From a bacterium (lineage in GTDB: Bacteria; Krumholzibacteriota; Krumholzibacteriia; LZORAL124-64-63), in NCBI GenBank assembly GCA_024231905.1, contig JAAEQC010000177.1, positions 43,364 to 107,363 on the forward strand: 64,000 nucleotides of DNA. The letters run 5' to 3'. Each line of letters opens with the position of its first letter. Position 1 is the stretch's first letter. The notes beneath the pieces are model-generated. The model searched no databases and was not told where the DNA came from. It saw only the letters and a program-made list of their open reading frames with translations. A program made the translations under genes and the position numbers. Positions 28,819 to 37,602 of this stretch are shown here, in pieces.

Positions 28819-29898
28819 ATGAATTTCGCGAAGCCGTTCCCGGTTGTGCTTATCGTTCTGTTGTCGGCGATCGCCGGCCTGGGCGCCTGCTCCGAGAATG
28901 AAGGACCGATCGCGCCCCCGGCCATCACGCCACCTCCTACCGGCGCCGTCCTGGTCGACGTGTCGCCGGACAGTTCCCTGTTCACCTGGAGCCTGATCGA
29001 CGCCGACACCAACACCCACACCGGCTGGGGCGATTCGGTCCTGACCGGGTTTCCGGTCGGTGACTGCGAGATGATCTGGGGCGACCTGGCCGGTTTCCAT
29101 ACTCCCGACCCGCGCCGCGAGACCCGCTCGGTTGTTGCAGGTGACACGATCTCCTTCAGCGTCACCTACTCCACCCTGCCGACGGAACCCGTGAAGATCC
29201 TGCTCCTGGGCAGCAGCTATTTCGGCGTCAACCGCCTGGTCGATCTGTTCGCCGGCTTGGCCGAAGCCCAGGGCAAGGACGTGGTGATCGACGGCCATTA
29301 CCCGTCAGGACAGTACCTCACCTACCATGAGACCAGCCCCACCACAGATGCCCTGATCCGGTCCCAGGACTGGGACTACGTGATCCTGCAGGGCGTGGGC
29401 CGTATCACCGCCTATCCGGACGACGCGCCATTCCGCCTGCTCATGGCTCTCTATTCCATCAAGCGGAAGGTCGACCAGCACTGCAGCGACGCGACGGTCA
29501 TGTTCCAGATGCCCTGGGCCTTCGAGGACGGCATGCTGTGGACGCCGGGCGGCACCGATGACTACTTCGCCATGCAGCAGCGCATCTACGACGAGACCCT
29601 GGAACTCGCCGCAGGAGCGCACGTGGCCATCGCACCGGTGGGCTGGGCGTGGAACACCGTCATGCACGAGAGCCCGCCCAAGCACTATCTCTTCATGGCC
29701 GACTGGAACCACCCCTCCCTGCGCGGTTCGTACCTCATGGCCTGCGTTTTCTATGCGTCGGTGTTTCGGGAGTCGGTCACCGGCGCGACCTACCATGGCG
29801 GCCTGGCGGCCACCGAGGCACGGCATTTCCAGGCGGTAGCCTCCAGCGTGGTCCTGGACGATCTCGAGTTGTGGCATCTGGAGGAAGAGGAGCAATGA
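28819..29898 (+). CDS. Lipoprotein with SGNH-hydrolase-like domain
   Basis: A 359-residue lipoprotein with lipobox AGLGAC (Cys about 24) followed by a Pro-rich linker. Residues about 35-120 are an Ig-like domain. Residues about 125-355 resemble the DUF4886/SGNH group: ILLLGSSYFGVNRLVDLF gives the nucleophile Ser region, and ADWNHPSLRGSYLMACVFY gives the C-terminal Asp-x-x-His. A hydrolase for esters or glycans at the cell surface is likely. GAGGAG precedes the ATG at 28819; the sequence upstream of it does not look coding. It is probably a separate transcript from the epimerase-like gene, 126 bp away. Confidence 0.72.
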   Translation: MNFAKPFPVVLIVLLSAIAGLGACSENEGPIAPPAITPPPTGAVLVDVSPDSSLFTWSLIDADTNTHTGWGDSVLTGFPVGDCEMIWGDLAGFHTPDPRRETRSVVAGDTISFSVTYSTLPTEPVKILLLGSSYFGVNRLVDLFAGLAEAQGKDVVIDGHYPSGQYLTYHETSPTTDALIRSQDWDYVILQGVGRITAYPDDAPFRLLMALYSIKRKVDQHCSDATVMFQMPWAFEDGMLWTPGGTDDYFAMQQRIYDETLELAAGAHVAIAPVGWAWNTVMHESPPKHYLFMADWNHPSLRGSYLMACVFYASVFRESVTGATYHGGLAATEARHFQAVASSVVLDDLELWHLEEEEQ

Positions 29899-29912
29899 TC
29901 CGGACGTGAATG

Positions 29913-32033
29913 TCAGCGCGCCGTGGGAAGCGGCCCCGGTACCATCAACAAGTCCGAACGGACGTCCGCCAAGGTGGTGAGCAGGATTTCGGCGCCATCG
30001 GCGGATACGGCGAGATCATAGGTGCGTTCCGGCACCTCGGCGAGGAGGCGCCGGCTGCCATCCGCCAGGTCGACGACCTCGACCAGGACCCGTCCCACTT
30101 CGTCGGTCCGGACCACGTGCAGGCCGGCCTCCACATACTGCCACGCTCGCCAATGGGACATCTCATCGGCGGTCACCAGCGGCCGGCGCGGCCCTCCGTC
30201 GGCCGGCAGGAGCCAGAGTCGGCGGCTTTCCGGATCCTCGAAGACGTGGCCCAGGGGAGTGGTCCGCACCCGGGCGTGGCCGGACAGTTCGAGATCCAGC
30301 GGAACGTCCTCGCCGTCGTCGTCCCGGAGCCGGTGAAGACGCCAGAACTCCCCCTCGTCACGCAGTAATCCGAACGAGCCGGACTCGTCCATCCAGCCAC
30401 AGAAACGTTCATGGACGAGAGCCTCACCCAGGGGATGGGTCAGGCCCGTCTCGGTGTCGACGAACTCGACCCAGGCCAGGTCCGCCGCCATCAGGTTCAT
30501 GGCCAGACGGCGGCTGTCCGGCGCCCAGAACAGGGCCGTGATCTCGGCATCCGGTGGGGCTGCCACGAGCCGTGAATGCGTGCCGTCGGAGCGAGCCAGC
30601 CAGAGCGCCGGCGATCCCGCGCGATCGGAGATGAAGGCCACCTGGGCGGCGTCGGGCGACCAGGTCGCCAGGTACTCGTTACGGGTCGACGGCGAGAAAT
30701 TCTGCAACTGCGGCCCGCTTGCGGCACCATCCACTACCAACCTCTTCAGATCGAAATCCCGCTGCAGATTCCGGAACACCAGCGCCGAGCCGTCGGCCGC
30801 CAGGGTCGGATGGGTGTTCTCGCCCTGGGCGATCAGCGGCAGCCAAGACACCTCGCCGTCGGCCGGATCGACCTGCCACAGGCCGGTCCTGCCCCGCACG
30901 GGCGAACTGACGATCAGCCCGTCGCCGCCGGCCAGCCAGGCCAGCCCCTGGCAATCCTTCATGCCTTGCGTCAGCTGGCGGCCCGGCCCTCCGGTCGCCG
31001 GCACCAGCCAGACCTCCCGCAACCCGGCATGGTCACAGCGCGCGAAGGCGATGGTCCGGCCGTCGGGCGCATGGGCTGGCCAGGAATCGCCCATGTGGGT
31101 CGCGGTGTTCACGGACGTGAGCGCCGAGACCTCCAGGCTCTGCAGATCCAGGCTCAGCAGACAGCTCTGCCCGGACGTGGTGTCCTTGGCCGCGAACACG
31201 AGGTGATCCCCCGCCGGAGACCAGGACAACCCGAACACTCCGCCGGCCGTCTCGGTCAACAGACGCGTCGCCCCACCCAGCGCGGGCACCAGGCGAATAC
31301 TGGACCCCTCGTGTGTTCTCCTGACGAACGCAACGTCGGACCCGGACGGCGAGAAGACGGGCCGGGTATCCATGCCGTCGGGGCGCGTGAGCCGGCGTAC
31401 CTCGCCCCCGGTGGTCTGCTTGACGAACAGTCCGGGGGCTTCGTCCTCACCGCCGGTCCAGGTGAACACCATGGTCACGCCGTCGGGAGCCAGGGCGGGA
31501 TAGGCTTCGTTGCCCGGCAAGGCGGTGACGGGAACCGCGGTAAGAATCTCGACCGGTTCCGACCCCGTGCTCATGCGGCCTACGGTCCAGACCACGCCAA
31601 GGGCCAGAATCAGGATCGCTCCCACGTAGAGACCAGGAAACCACCGGCGCCACGATCGCTCCGCCACGGCTTCGGGAACCGGCAACAACCGGTAGCCACC
31701 GCCGCGAATGGTCTCGATGAAGCGCGTGCGCTGCCGGTCGTCGCCCAGCACGACGCGGAGCCGGGAGACGATCCTGGTCAACACTTCTTCGCCGACCACG
31801 GTCTCGCCCCAGACCGTGTCCAGCAGGTCCCGCCGCGAGACGACCTCGCCTCGCGCCGCCGCCAGGCAGACCAGGACGTGCATCATTCGAGGTTCGATGG
31901 TCTCGGTATGGCCGTCACGCGATACGCGATTCAAGGGCGGCTCGACGAGCCAACCATCGAGCTGGAACGGCGCGGCCTCGGCCGCGTGGGCGGGCAATTT
32001 TCCGGTCGCTGGGTTCCCCTGCGCCTCAACCAT
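29913..32033 (-). CDS. Membrane-anchored winged-helix regulator with periplasmic beta-propeller
   Basis: A 706-residue one-protein signalling device. Residues about 22-118 are an OmpR/CadC-type winged helix (LNRVSRDGHTETIEPRMMH, then EVVSRRDLLDTVWGETVVGEEV, ending RFIETIRGGGYRLL). Residues about 131-152 are a single membrane helix (LYVGAILILALGVVWTV). Residues about 170-700 are PD40/TolB-type propeller blades (AYPALAPDGVTMVFTWTGG, LSWSPAGDHLVFAAKD, TWSPDAAQVAFISDRAG). The design is that of CadC-like regulators, which sense in the periplasm and bind DNA in the cytosol. The ligand and target are unknown. The start at 32033 is chosen because the fold begins soon after; its ribosome site is poor. 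Confidence 0.85.
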   Translation of the reverse strand: MVEAQGNPATGKLPAHAAEAAPFQLDGWLVEPPLNRVSRDGHTETIEPRMMHVLVCLAAARGEVVSRRDLLDTVWGETVVGEEVLTRIVSRLRVVLGDDRQRTRFIETIRGGGYRLLPVPEAVAERSWRRWFPGLYVGAILILALGVVWTVGRMSTGSEPVEILTAVPVTALPGNEAYPALAPDGVTMVFTWTGGEDEAPGLFVKQTTGGEVRRLTRPDGMDTRPVFSPSGSDVAFVRRTHEGSSIRLVPALGGATRLLTETAGGVFGLSWSPAGDHLVFAAKDTTSGQSCLLSLDLQSLEVSALTSVNTATHMGDSWPAHAPDGRTIAFARCDHAGLREVWLVPATGGPGRQLTQGMKDCQGLAWLAGGDGLIVSSPVRGRTGLWQVDPADGEVSWLPLIAQGENTHPTLAADGSALVFRNLQRDFDLKRLVVDGAASGPQLQNFSPSTRNEYLATWSPDAAQVAFISDRAGSPALWLARSDGTHSRLVAAPPDAEITALFWAPDSRRLAMNLMAADLAWVEFVDTETGLTHPLGEALVHERFCGWMDESGSFGLLRDEGEFWRLHRLRDDDGEDVPLDLELSGHARVRTTPLGHVFEDPESRRLWLLPADGGPRRPLVTADEMSHWRAWQYVEAGLHVVRTDEVGRVLVEVVDLADGSRRLLAEVPERTYDLAVSADGAEILLTTLADVRSDLLMVPGPLPTAR

Positions 32034-32245
32034 GTGACAAGCCCGTCCCGAACTGGTGTTCTGAGGTGGTAAGCCGTTGCAAAGCCACGGCCTCCTCGAG
32101 ACGGTAAGGTATAGTTGACCGGGGATTCGGGCGTCAAGCGGCGCCACGCCGACCGGCTGCAGCCAACGCCTCCAGCACCGCGCCCGCGGGAAGGGCGAGT
32201 ACGCCGCGGGCCGAGAGCCGTTCGGCCACCCGGCGGTGCTGCCAT

Positions 32246-32357
32246 AGGCGAGGATTACGTGGCCATGTACTCGGGCAACGGCCCCTGGGTGGACGTGAAG
32301 GACCTCGCCAACCCGCCGGGGATCGGATCAGTGTACGGGGTCGTGGAAGTCGAGTGA
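32246..32357 (+). pseudogene. Possible 3' remnant of a gene
   Basis: A short readable end (AIGEDYVAMYSGNGPWVDVKDLANPPG and a VVEVE terminus) precedes a terminator-like hairpin. The start and most of the gene are missing, and I do not recognise the family. It may instead be chance. The 500-bp region between the divergent genes on either side otherwise shows only promoter-like space. Confidence 0.25.
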
Positions 32358-32367
32358 GCCCCGGCAT

Positions 32368-32414
32368 GGGGCGACCCATTCGATCCCCCGGTCAGTGCCC
32401 GGACGGGTCGCCCC
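32368..32414 (+). terminator. Inverted repeat, possible terminator
   Basis: GGGGCGACCC and GGGTCGCCCC form a perfect 10-bp stem around a 27-nt GC-rich loop, starting 11 bp after the stop of the putative remnant. No T tract follows. It supports the idea that a gene once ended here. Confidence 0.3.
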
Positions 32415-32553
32415 CCGAAAACACCGGCCTCTTTCGCCTTTCTGGTCTATGGTATGGTGATTCGGTGGAACCCGGTCCGCTGCACCTTCATTGATGCCGT
32501 CCCCGAGAGGGCCCCTCCACACCTGGTTCATCTCCACGGATGAGGATGCTCCA

Positions 32554-34266
32554 TTGTCCACCACTGACGTCAACGTCCTGTTGGTGTTTCCCCGTTTCAA
32601 TTCCAATTCGTTCTGGAACTACCGGGAAACCTGCGAAGTCGCCGGACGACGGTACTCGGCCGCGCCGCTGGGATTGATCACCGTGGCCGCGCTCCTGCCC
32701 GCCGAGTGGTCCCTCAAGCTGATCGACCGCAACATCGAGGAATTGCCCGAGAGCGACCTGGACTGGGCCGACCTGGTCATGATCGGCGGCATGTTGCCCC
32801 AGCAGGCCGATACCAAGCGGGTCATCGCCCTGGCCCACGACCGCCGCAAGCCGGTCGTCCTGGGCGGACCGGACGTGACCTGCAGCCCGACCGTCTACGA
32901 GGAAGTGGAATTCCGCATTCTCGGCGAGGTCGAGGATATCATGGCGGATTTCCTGGCGGCCTGGCGACGGGGCGACCGGCGCGGCGTCTTCGTGGCCGAG
33001 GACTATCCGAGCCTCCACGGTTCACCGCAGCCGCGCTTCGATCTCCTCAAGCTCCAGCACTATATGCATGTCGGCGTACAGTTCTCGCGGGGCTGCCCGT
33101 TCGACTGCGAGTTCTGCAACGTCATCGAGTTGAACGGACGCCGCCCCCGCTTCAAGACCAACGAACAGATCTTCGGCGAACTGGAGGCCCTCCACGGCCT
33201 CGGGTACCGCGGGCACGTGGACTTCGTCGACGACAACCTCATCGGGAATCCCCGGATCGCCCGGCCGTTCCTGCAGGCCCTCGGCGATTGGAGCGAGGAA
33301 CACGGCCGACCGTTCGTGTTCTCCGCCGAGACGAGCTTGAATCTGGCGGACAGCGACGAAATGCTGGCCTTGATGCGCCGCAGCGGCTTCTTCGCCGTCT
33401 TCACCGGCATCGAGACGCCGGACACGCAAACGCTGTTGAGCGTCGGCAAGCGGCAGAACACGGGCCGGGACATCGTCGAGAGCATCCACAAGATCTATCG
33501 GTCCGGCATATACGTGAACGCGGGCTTCATCATCGGCTTCGACGCCGAGACCGACTCGGTGGCCGAAGCCATGACCCGGTGCATCGAAGCCATGGCCGTC
33601 CCGGTGTGCATGGTGGGCCTGCTGTATGCCCTGCCGAACACGCGGCTTTCCCGGCGGCTGCACGCCGAAGGCCGCCTGCACGCCGATTCCGACCGTCTGG
33701 ACACGACCGACGCCGATCAGTGCACGTCGGGCCTGAACTTCGACACCCTGCGGTTCCGCACGGACATCCTCCGGGACTACCAGGGTGTCCTGGCGTCGAT
33801 CTACCACCCGCGAAGCTTCTTCGACCGGGTGCGCCGCACGGCGCGCATCCTCGACCCCGTGCCGCAGAGACTCTCCAACGTGCTGCCACGCCTGTGGCGC
33901 GATGTCCGGTCCTTCCTGCGTATCAGTTGGCGTCTGGGAATCCGTGACCGGGAAGTCCGCGGCCCCTACTGGCGGGCCCTGGGCGACTGCCTCGCGCACA
34001 ACCCGCCGGCTTTCGGCACGGCCGTCGCCTTCGCCGCCCTCTACCTGCACCTGAAGCCGTTCGCGGCCTTCATGAACGACCGGCTCTCGGAGCAGGTCGA
34101 GGCCCAGCCACGTCTCGAACCGGCCCCGGCCCTCCTGTACCGACAGGCCAATGCTTCGGGGCCTGGATCGACGCGAATCCTGCGACCTGGGCCTGTGGTG
34201 AACGGGTGCAAGGAACCGTCCTGCACGCAATCGCCGGGGATGGATTCCGACGACGACTTGCCGTGA
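32554..34266 (+). CDS. B12-binding-domain radical SAM protein with DUF4070-type C-terminus
   Basis: A 570-residue radical SAM enzyme. Residues about 1-135 are a cobalamin-binding-like domain (VNVLLVFPRFN, APLGLITVAALLP, VVLGGPDVTCSP). The SAM cluster motif is CPFDCEFC near residue 190, followed by VDFVDDNLIGN, the TGIET strand and YVNAGFIIGFDAETD. The C-terminal 150 residues match the DUF4070 type, as in hopanoid 2-methylase-like proteins (HpnP family) and other class B methylases. A methyl transfer to a lipid or other unactivated carbon is the likely reaction; no hopanoid gene is near. I prefer the TTG at 32554 (GAGGAT site 7 bp upstream, fold begins at once) to the ATG at 32491, which lacks a site. 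Confidence 0.85.
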   Translation: MSTTDVNVLLVFPRFNSNSFWNYRETCEVAGRRYSAAPLGLITVAALLPAEWSLKLIDRNIEELPESDLDWADLVMIGGMLPQQADTKRVIALAHDRRKPVVLGGPDVTCSPTVYEEVEFRILGEVEDIMADFLAAWRRGDRRGVFVAEDYPSLHGSPQPRFDLLKLQHYMHVGVQFSRGCPFDCEFCNVIELNGRRPRFKTNEQIFGELEALHGLGYRGHVDFVDDNLIGNPRIARPFLQALGDWSEEHGRPFVFSAETSLNLADSDEMLALMRRSGFFAVFTGIETPDTQTLLSVGKRQNTGRDIVESIHKIYRSGIYVNAGFIIGFDAETDSVAEAMTRCIEAMAVPVCMVGLLYALPNTRLSRRLHAEGRLHADSDRLDTTDADQCTSGLNFDTLRFRTDILRDYQGVLASIYHPRSFFDRVRRTARILDPVPQRLSNVLPRLWRDVRSFLRISWRLGIRDREVRGPYWRALGDCLAHNPPAFGTAVAFAALYLHLKPFAAFMNDRLSEQVEAQPRLEPAPALLYRQANASGPGSTRILRPGPVVNGCKEPSCTQSPGMDSDDDLP

Positions 34267-34435
34267 TCCGCTGGGTGTGGCGTGGACACAGTGGGTTGAC
34301 AGGCTCGTTACGCCAGGCATCGACCTCAACCGCGACGGCATCCGGACGGATTACCATTTCAACATGCGGCTCGTGATCATGGGCCGGCCAAAGCGGGACG
34401 ACCGCTCCGCCCTTAATCGTGGCGAATCGCCTTGA
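34265..34435 (+). pseudogene. Possible gene fragment of unknown family
   Basis: An open stretch with coding-like composition (RLVTPGIDLNRDGIRTDYHF, then MRLVIMGRPKRDD) follows directly on the radical SAM stop, in a different frame and with no start codon. It contains an EF-hand-like DLNRDG. Its end overlaps the ABC-permease remnant on the other strand. Most likely a remnant; weakly supported. Confidence 0.25.
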
Positions 34436-34565
34436 TCGGCGACAGCCGGCTCGCCCCGAGCGCCGGGTAGAGTCCGAATCCGCCCCCGACGAGGACCGCC
34501 AATCCCATGGCCAGCAGCACGTTCATGATGCCGATGCCGCCGGTGATCAGCGAGATGCCTGCGAC
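34413..34565 (-). pseudogene. Remnant of a MacB/FtsX-type ABC permease
   Basis: Two pieces of the C-terminal permease domain are joined. AGISLITGGIGIMNVLLA is the conserved start of the domain, and VGGGFGLYPALGASRLSPIKAIRHD is its end. The approximately 90-100 residues normally between them (the loop with REIGIRKALGA) are missing, so this is a deletion derivative without function. No ATPase or membrane-fusion gene remains beside it. Confidence 0.7.
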
Positions 34566-34760
34566 GCGCCACTGCTCGTGCTGGACGTCAACGCCGACCT
34601 GGCAGGGGACGTGGACGGCGCCTTCCAGCCTTACGGCCACGCCGTCAACCTGGAACTCTTCGAGGTGTTCTGCGCGCGCTGGGGCATCGACGTGGCCCAC
34701 GAGAGCGCCGTCGAGTTGATACGCCTGTTCGAAAGCTTCACGTGCGTTCGCGACGATTGA
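34562..34760 (+). pseudogene. Fragment of an unidentified gene
   Basis: An open stretch of about 65 codons up to TGA at 34760 has strong G/C third positions and protein-like composition (LLVLDVNADLAGDVDGAFQP, then VELIRLFESFTCVRDD). It has no credible start and merges with the permease remnant. I do not recognise it. Confidence 0.3.
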
Positions 34761-34788
34761 GCCATCGCCCGCGACGCGCCCATACGAC

Positions 34789-37254
34789 CTAAGGGGAGGA
34801 CTCCCCGGCCGGCGCCCCTTTCACATACTCGTCGAACCACCGCAACTGCTCCCAGAGCACGTGCTCCACGCTTTCGCGCGCCCGGTAGCCGTGATCCTCG
34901 AACGGCAGCAGCACCAAGCGGGCAGTGCCGCCCGAACCGCGCACGGCCTCGAAGAAGACCTCGGACTGGAACGTGAGCGTGCCCGGATTGGAGTCGGCGT
35001 TGCCGTGGATGATCAGGACCGGCTCGTTGACCCGGTCGGCGAAGAAGGTGGGCGACAGGGCGATGTAGACATCCCGCGCCTCGAACAGGGACCGGCGCTC
35101 GGACTGGAAGCCGAAGGGCTGGTTGGTCTTGTTGTACGAGCCGCTGCGGGCGATGCCGGCCCGGAACAGGTCCGTGTGGGCCAGGAGGTTGGCCACCATG
35201 AGCCCGCCGTGGCTGTGGCCGATGACGCCGATCCGGTCCGGGTCGGTCACGCCGATCTCCACGGCCTTGGCCACGGCGGCCTCGGCGTCGGCCACCAGCT
35301 GGGGCACGAAGGTGTCGTAGGTGGTTTCGGGATCGCCGAGCATGGGCATGGCCGTCTGGTCGAGTACGGCGTAGCCCCGCAACAGAAAGTACAGGTGCGT
35401 CGGACCGTAGAAACGGCTGAAGCGCCGGGTCGAACCCCGGACCTGTCCGGCGGTGGCGGCGCCGGAGTACTCGAGGGGGTAGGCGTAGAGCACCGTGGGC
35501 AACGGCGTGCCTTCCACATATCCGGGCGGCAGGTGCAGCTGGAAACTGAGTGGCACGCCGTCCGCGCGCTCGTAGCGCACGAGACGCTTCTCGATGTCAC
35601 GCAGCTGGGGCGTCGGGTCGGTGAAGCGGGTGATCGGCTCGCGGGTCACGGCCCGAACGGCCTCGCCCTCGGCGGCCTCGATCTCCTGTCCCAGCGTGGC
35701 CAGATGGTAGTTCGGTACTTCGGCCGACGACTCCGAGCGCAGGACGAAGCGATCCACGTCGCCGGCGAAGGCGACGAAGAACTCGTAGTGCTCCGGGTCG
35801 CAGCGGAACAGGCGCTGGACCTCTCCGGATTCCAGGTGGCGCAGGTCCAGGAACGGCCGGTCACCCTGTTTGGTGGCGCCGCCGCCGCGGAAGTAGACCG
35901 CATCACCCTGCTGATGCATCACCCAGCGACCGTTGGGCAAGGGGCGTCGCAAGGGGTAACCCGGCGAAGCGTAACGATCAGCCTCGTTGAGGTCGAACCA
36001 GAGGCGGGACGTGCCCTCGTCCACGTCCAGTAGCCAGGTGTAGCGCCAACGGCGCATACGCTCCCGCTCGGTGAGCATGAGCGTGCCCCCGTCGGCGCCC
36101 CAGACGAGTTGCCAGGACATGATGCGGTGTTCGGCCCTGAAGACCTCCTCCGGGTCTCCGGTGAAGGGCGCTTCCAGGCGCATGAGCCGGTCACGATGGG
36201 GCACTTCGGCCACAGGGTCGCCGCCGTCGAGAGCTTCGACCCAGTACAGAGTGTGGGGCGCGGTGGCGCGCCACGTGATGCTGCGGGGGCCGAGGGGTTC
36301 GCCGTGAATGGGGACCTCGTCGGCCAGGGGCAGCGAGGCCACGGTCGCCACGAATTCGCCCTTGGCATCCCAGACCTCGGCCTCGTTGGCGAAGCGCCAC
36401 CAGGGCACCGCGTGGGACCAGGGACCGACCGCGCGCTCGACGAAGAGGTAACGACCGTCCGGCGAGAAATCAGCGGTGGCGTAGATGTCCGGCTTGCCGA
36501 TGACCTGGCGCTTGTCCTTGACCGGGTCCACGATCACCAGTTCGGAGGTGGCGTAGTACTCGAAGAGGGCGTCGTCGTGGTCGGTTTCGAGCAGATTCCG
36601 CGACTCGTAGGTGGAGCGGGCCGTGGCCCCGGCACCCTGGAGGATCTCCGGTCCCGCCGGAATGACCGGCGGTTGCGGCGCCGGTCCGCGCTCCGGAATG
36701 GCCATGACGATCAGGCGCTTCTGGTCGGGCAACCAGTCCGCGGCGGCGCCCAGCAGGGGGTTGAGCGCCAGGTCCTCGATCTCTTTCAGATCTCCCTTCA
36801 CCGACCCCACCCACAGGCCCATGTGGTCGGCGTGCCCGACGATCAGGGCGAAGCGCTCGCCGTCCACCGTCCAGATCACCCGGTGGACCTCGGCGTCCCT
36901 CGGCAGATCCAGGGGAGTCTCGGCTCCACCCTCGACCCGGACCAGGCGCGGAGAGGTGAACCCGTGCCGCCCGTGGACCGCGTTGAGCTGGGGATTGACC
37001 CGCATGCCGGCCAGCTTGTGCATGGTCGCACCCATCTCGGCCAGGGGCGGATAGCTCGTGGGATCGGCCAGGAACAGATGCTCACCCGTGGGCGAGGTCC
37101 ACACCAAGGGCAGCTTCGGGGCATGGAGGACTTCCATCACGTCCGCGGCGGGGGATTGCCAGCCGGTCGCCGGTTCGGAAACACCCTCGTCGGCGATGGC
37201 GAACGACGCCGACAGCACGGCGACAACCGTGAGTCCGATCAATGGGCGGCGCAT
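34789..37254 (-). CDS. Exported S9-family (prolyl oligopeptidase-type) peptidase
   Basis: An 821-residue exported peptidase with a signal of about 21 residues (MRRPLIGLTVVAVLSASFAIA). Residues about 50-560 are a seven-blade-like propeller (SPRLVRVEGGAETP, TADFSPDGRYLFVERAVG). Residues about 580-821 are the hydrolase domain, with nucleophile Ser681 in GHSHGGLM, acid Asp754 in HGNADSNPGT and base His788 in FEDHGY. The layout and the GHSHGG motif resemble glutamyl-endopeptidase-like S9 members of Bacteroidetes and plants. Likely role: degradation of peptides in the periplasm or outside. All triad residues are present. No operon partner. Confidence 0.92.
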   Translation of the reverse strand: MRRPLIGLTVVAVLSASFAIADEGVSEPATGWQSPAADVMEVLHAPKLPLVWTSPTGEHLFLADPTSYPPLAEMGATMHKLAGMRVNPQLNAVHGRHGFTSPRLVRVEGGAETPLDLPRDAEVHRVIWTVDGERFALIVGHADHMGLWVGSVKGDLKEIEDLALNPLLGAAADWLPDQKRLIVMAIPERGPAPQPPVIPAGPEILQGAGATARSTYESRNLLETDHDDALFEYYATSELVIVDPVKDKRQVIGKPDIYATADFSPDGRYLFVERAVGPWSHAVPWWRFANEAEVWDAKGEFVATVASLPLADEVPIHGEPLGPRSITWRATAPHTLYWVEALDGGDPVAEVPHRDRLMRLEAPFTGDPEEVFRAEHRIMSWQLVWGADGGTLMLTERERMRRWRYTWLLDVDEGTSRLWFDLNEADRYASPGYPLRRPLPNGRWVMHQQGDAVYFRGGGATKQGDRPFLDLRHLESGEVQRLFRCDPEHYEFFVAFAGDVDRFVLRSESSAEVPNYHLATLGQEIEAAEGEAVRAVTREPITRFTDPTPQLRDIEKRLVRYERADGVPLSFQLHLPPGYVEGTPLPTVLYAYPLEYSGAATAGQVRGSTRRFSRFYGPTHLYFLLRGYAVLDQTAMPMLGDPETTYDTFVPQLVADAEAAVAKAVEIGVTDPDRIGVIGHSHGGLMVANLLAHTDLFRAGIARSGSYNKTNQPFGFQSERRSLFEARDVYIALSPTFFADRVNEPVLIIHGNADSNPGTLTFQSEVFFEAVRGSGGTARLVLLPFEDHGYRARESVEHVLWEQLRWFDEYVKGAPAGESSP

Positions 37255-37602
37255 GGTCCCCTCCTCGTATCTGGACGCGGTATTCGAGCCCGATGCGGCA
37301 CGGCGGTTTCGGCCCCGCGCCGGTTCCGGCGTGGCTGGCGAGACCCTACTACCGGCATTCGCATGGCGTCAATCGTGGGAGCGGCGGTGGCCGTCATGTG
37401 CTCACGCTACTTTTAGACCGCGTCGGCCTCGATCGCCATCATCCGGAATCGATAGGAACCGGGATTCCTGCTATACTCCCCCGGGGCCACGCACCTTTGC
37501 GCTCCATCTCCCGCCCGGTCTCAGCTGTATGAATGGCTCGGACGGCGCATTGCGCCGCGCCAGCGCTATGACGTCCATATTCGACCCGAGAGGAGTTTCC
37601 CC
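37255..37602. other. Intergenic region between divergent genes
   Basis: 348 bp between the S9 peptidase (minus) and PLC-like (plus) genes. It holds both promoters and the GAGAGGAG ribosome site of the right-hand gene. I find no other gene, repeat or hairpin. Confidence 0.5.
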
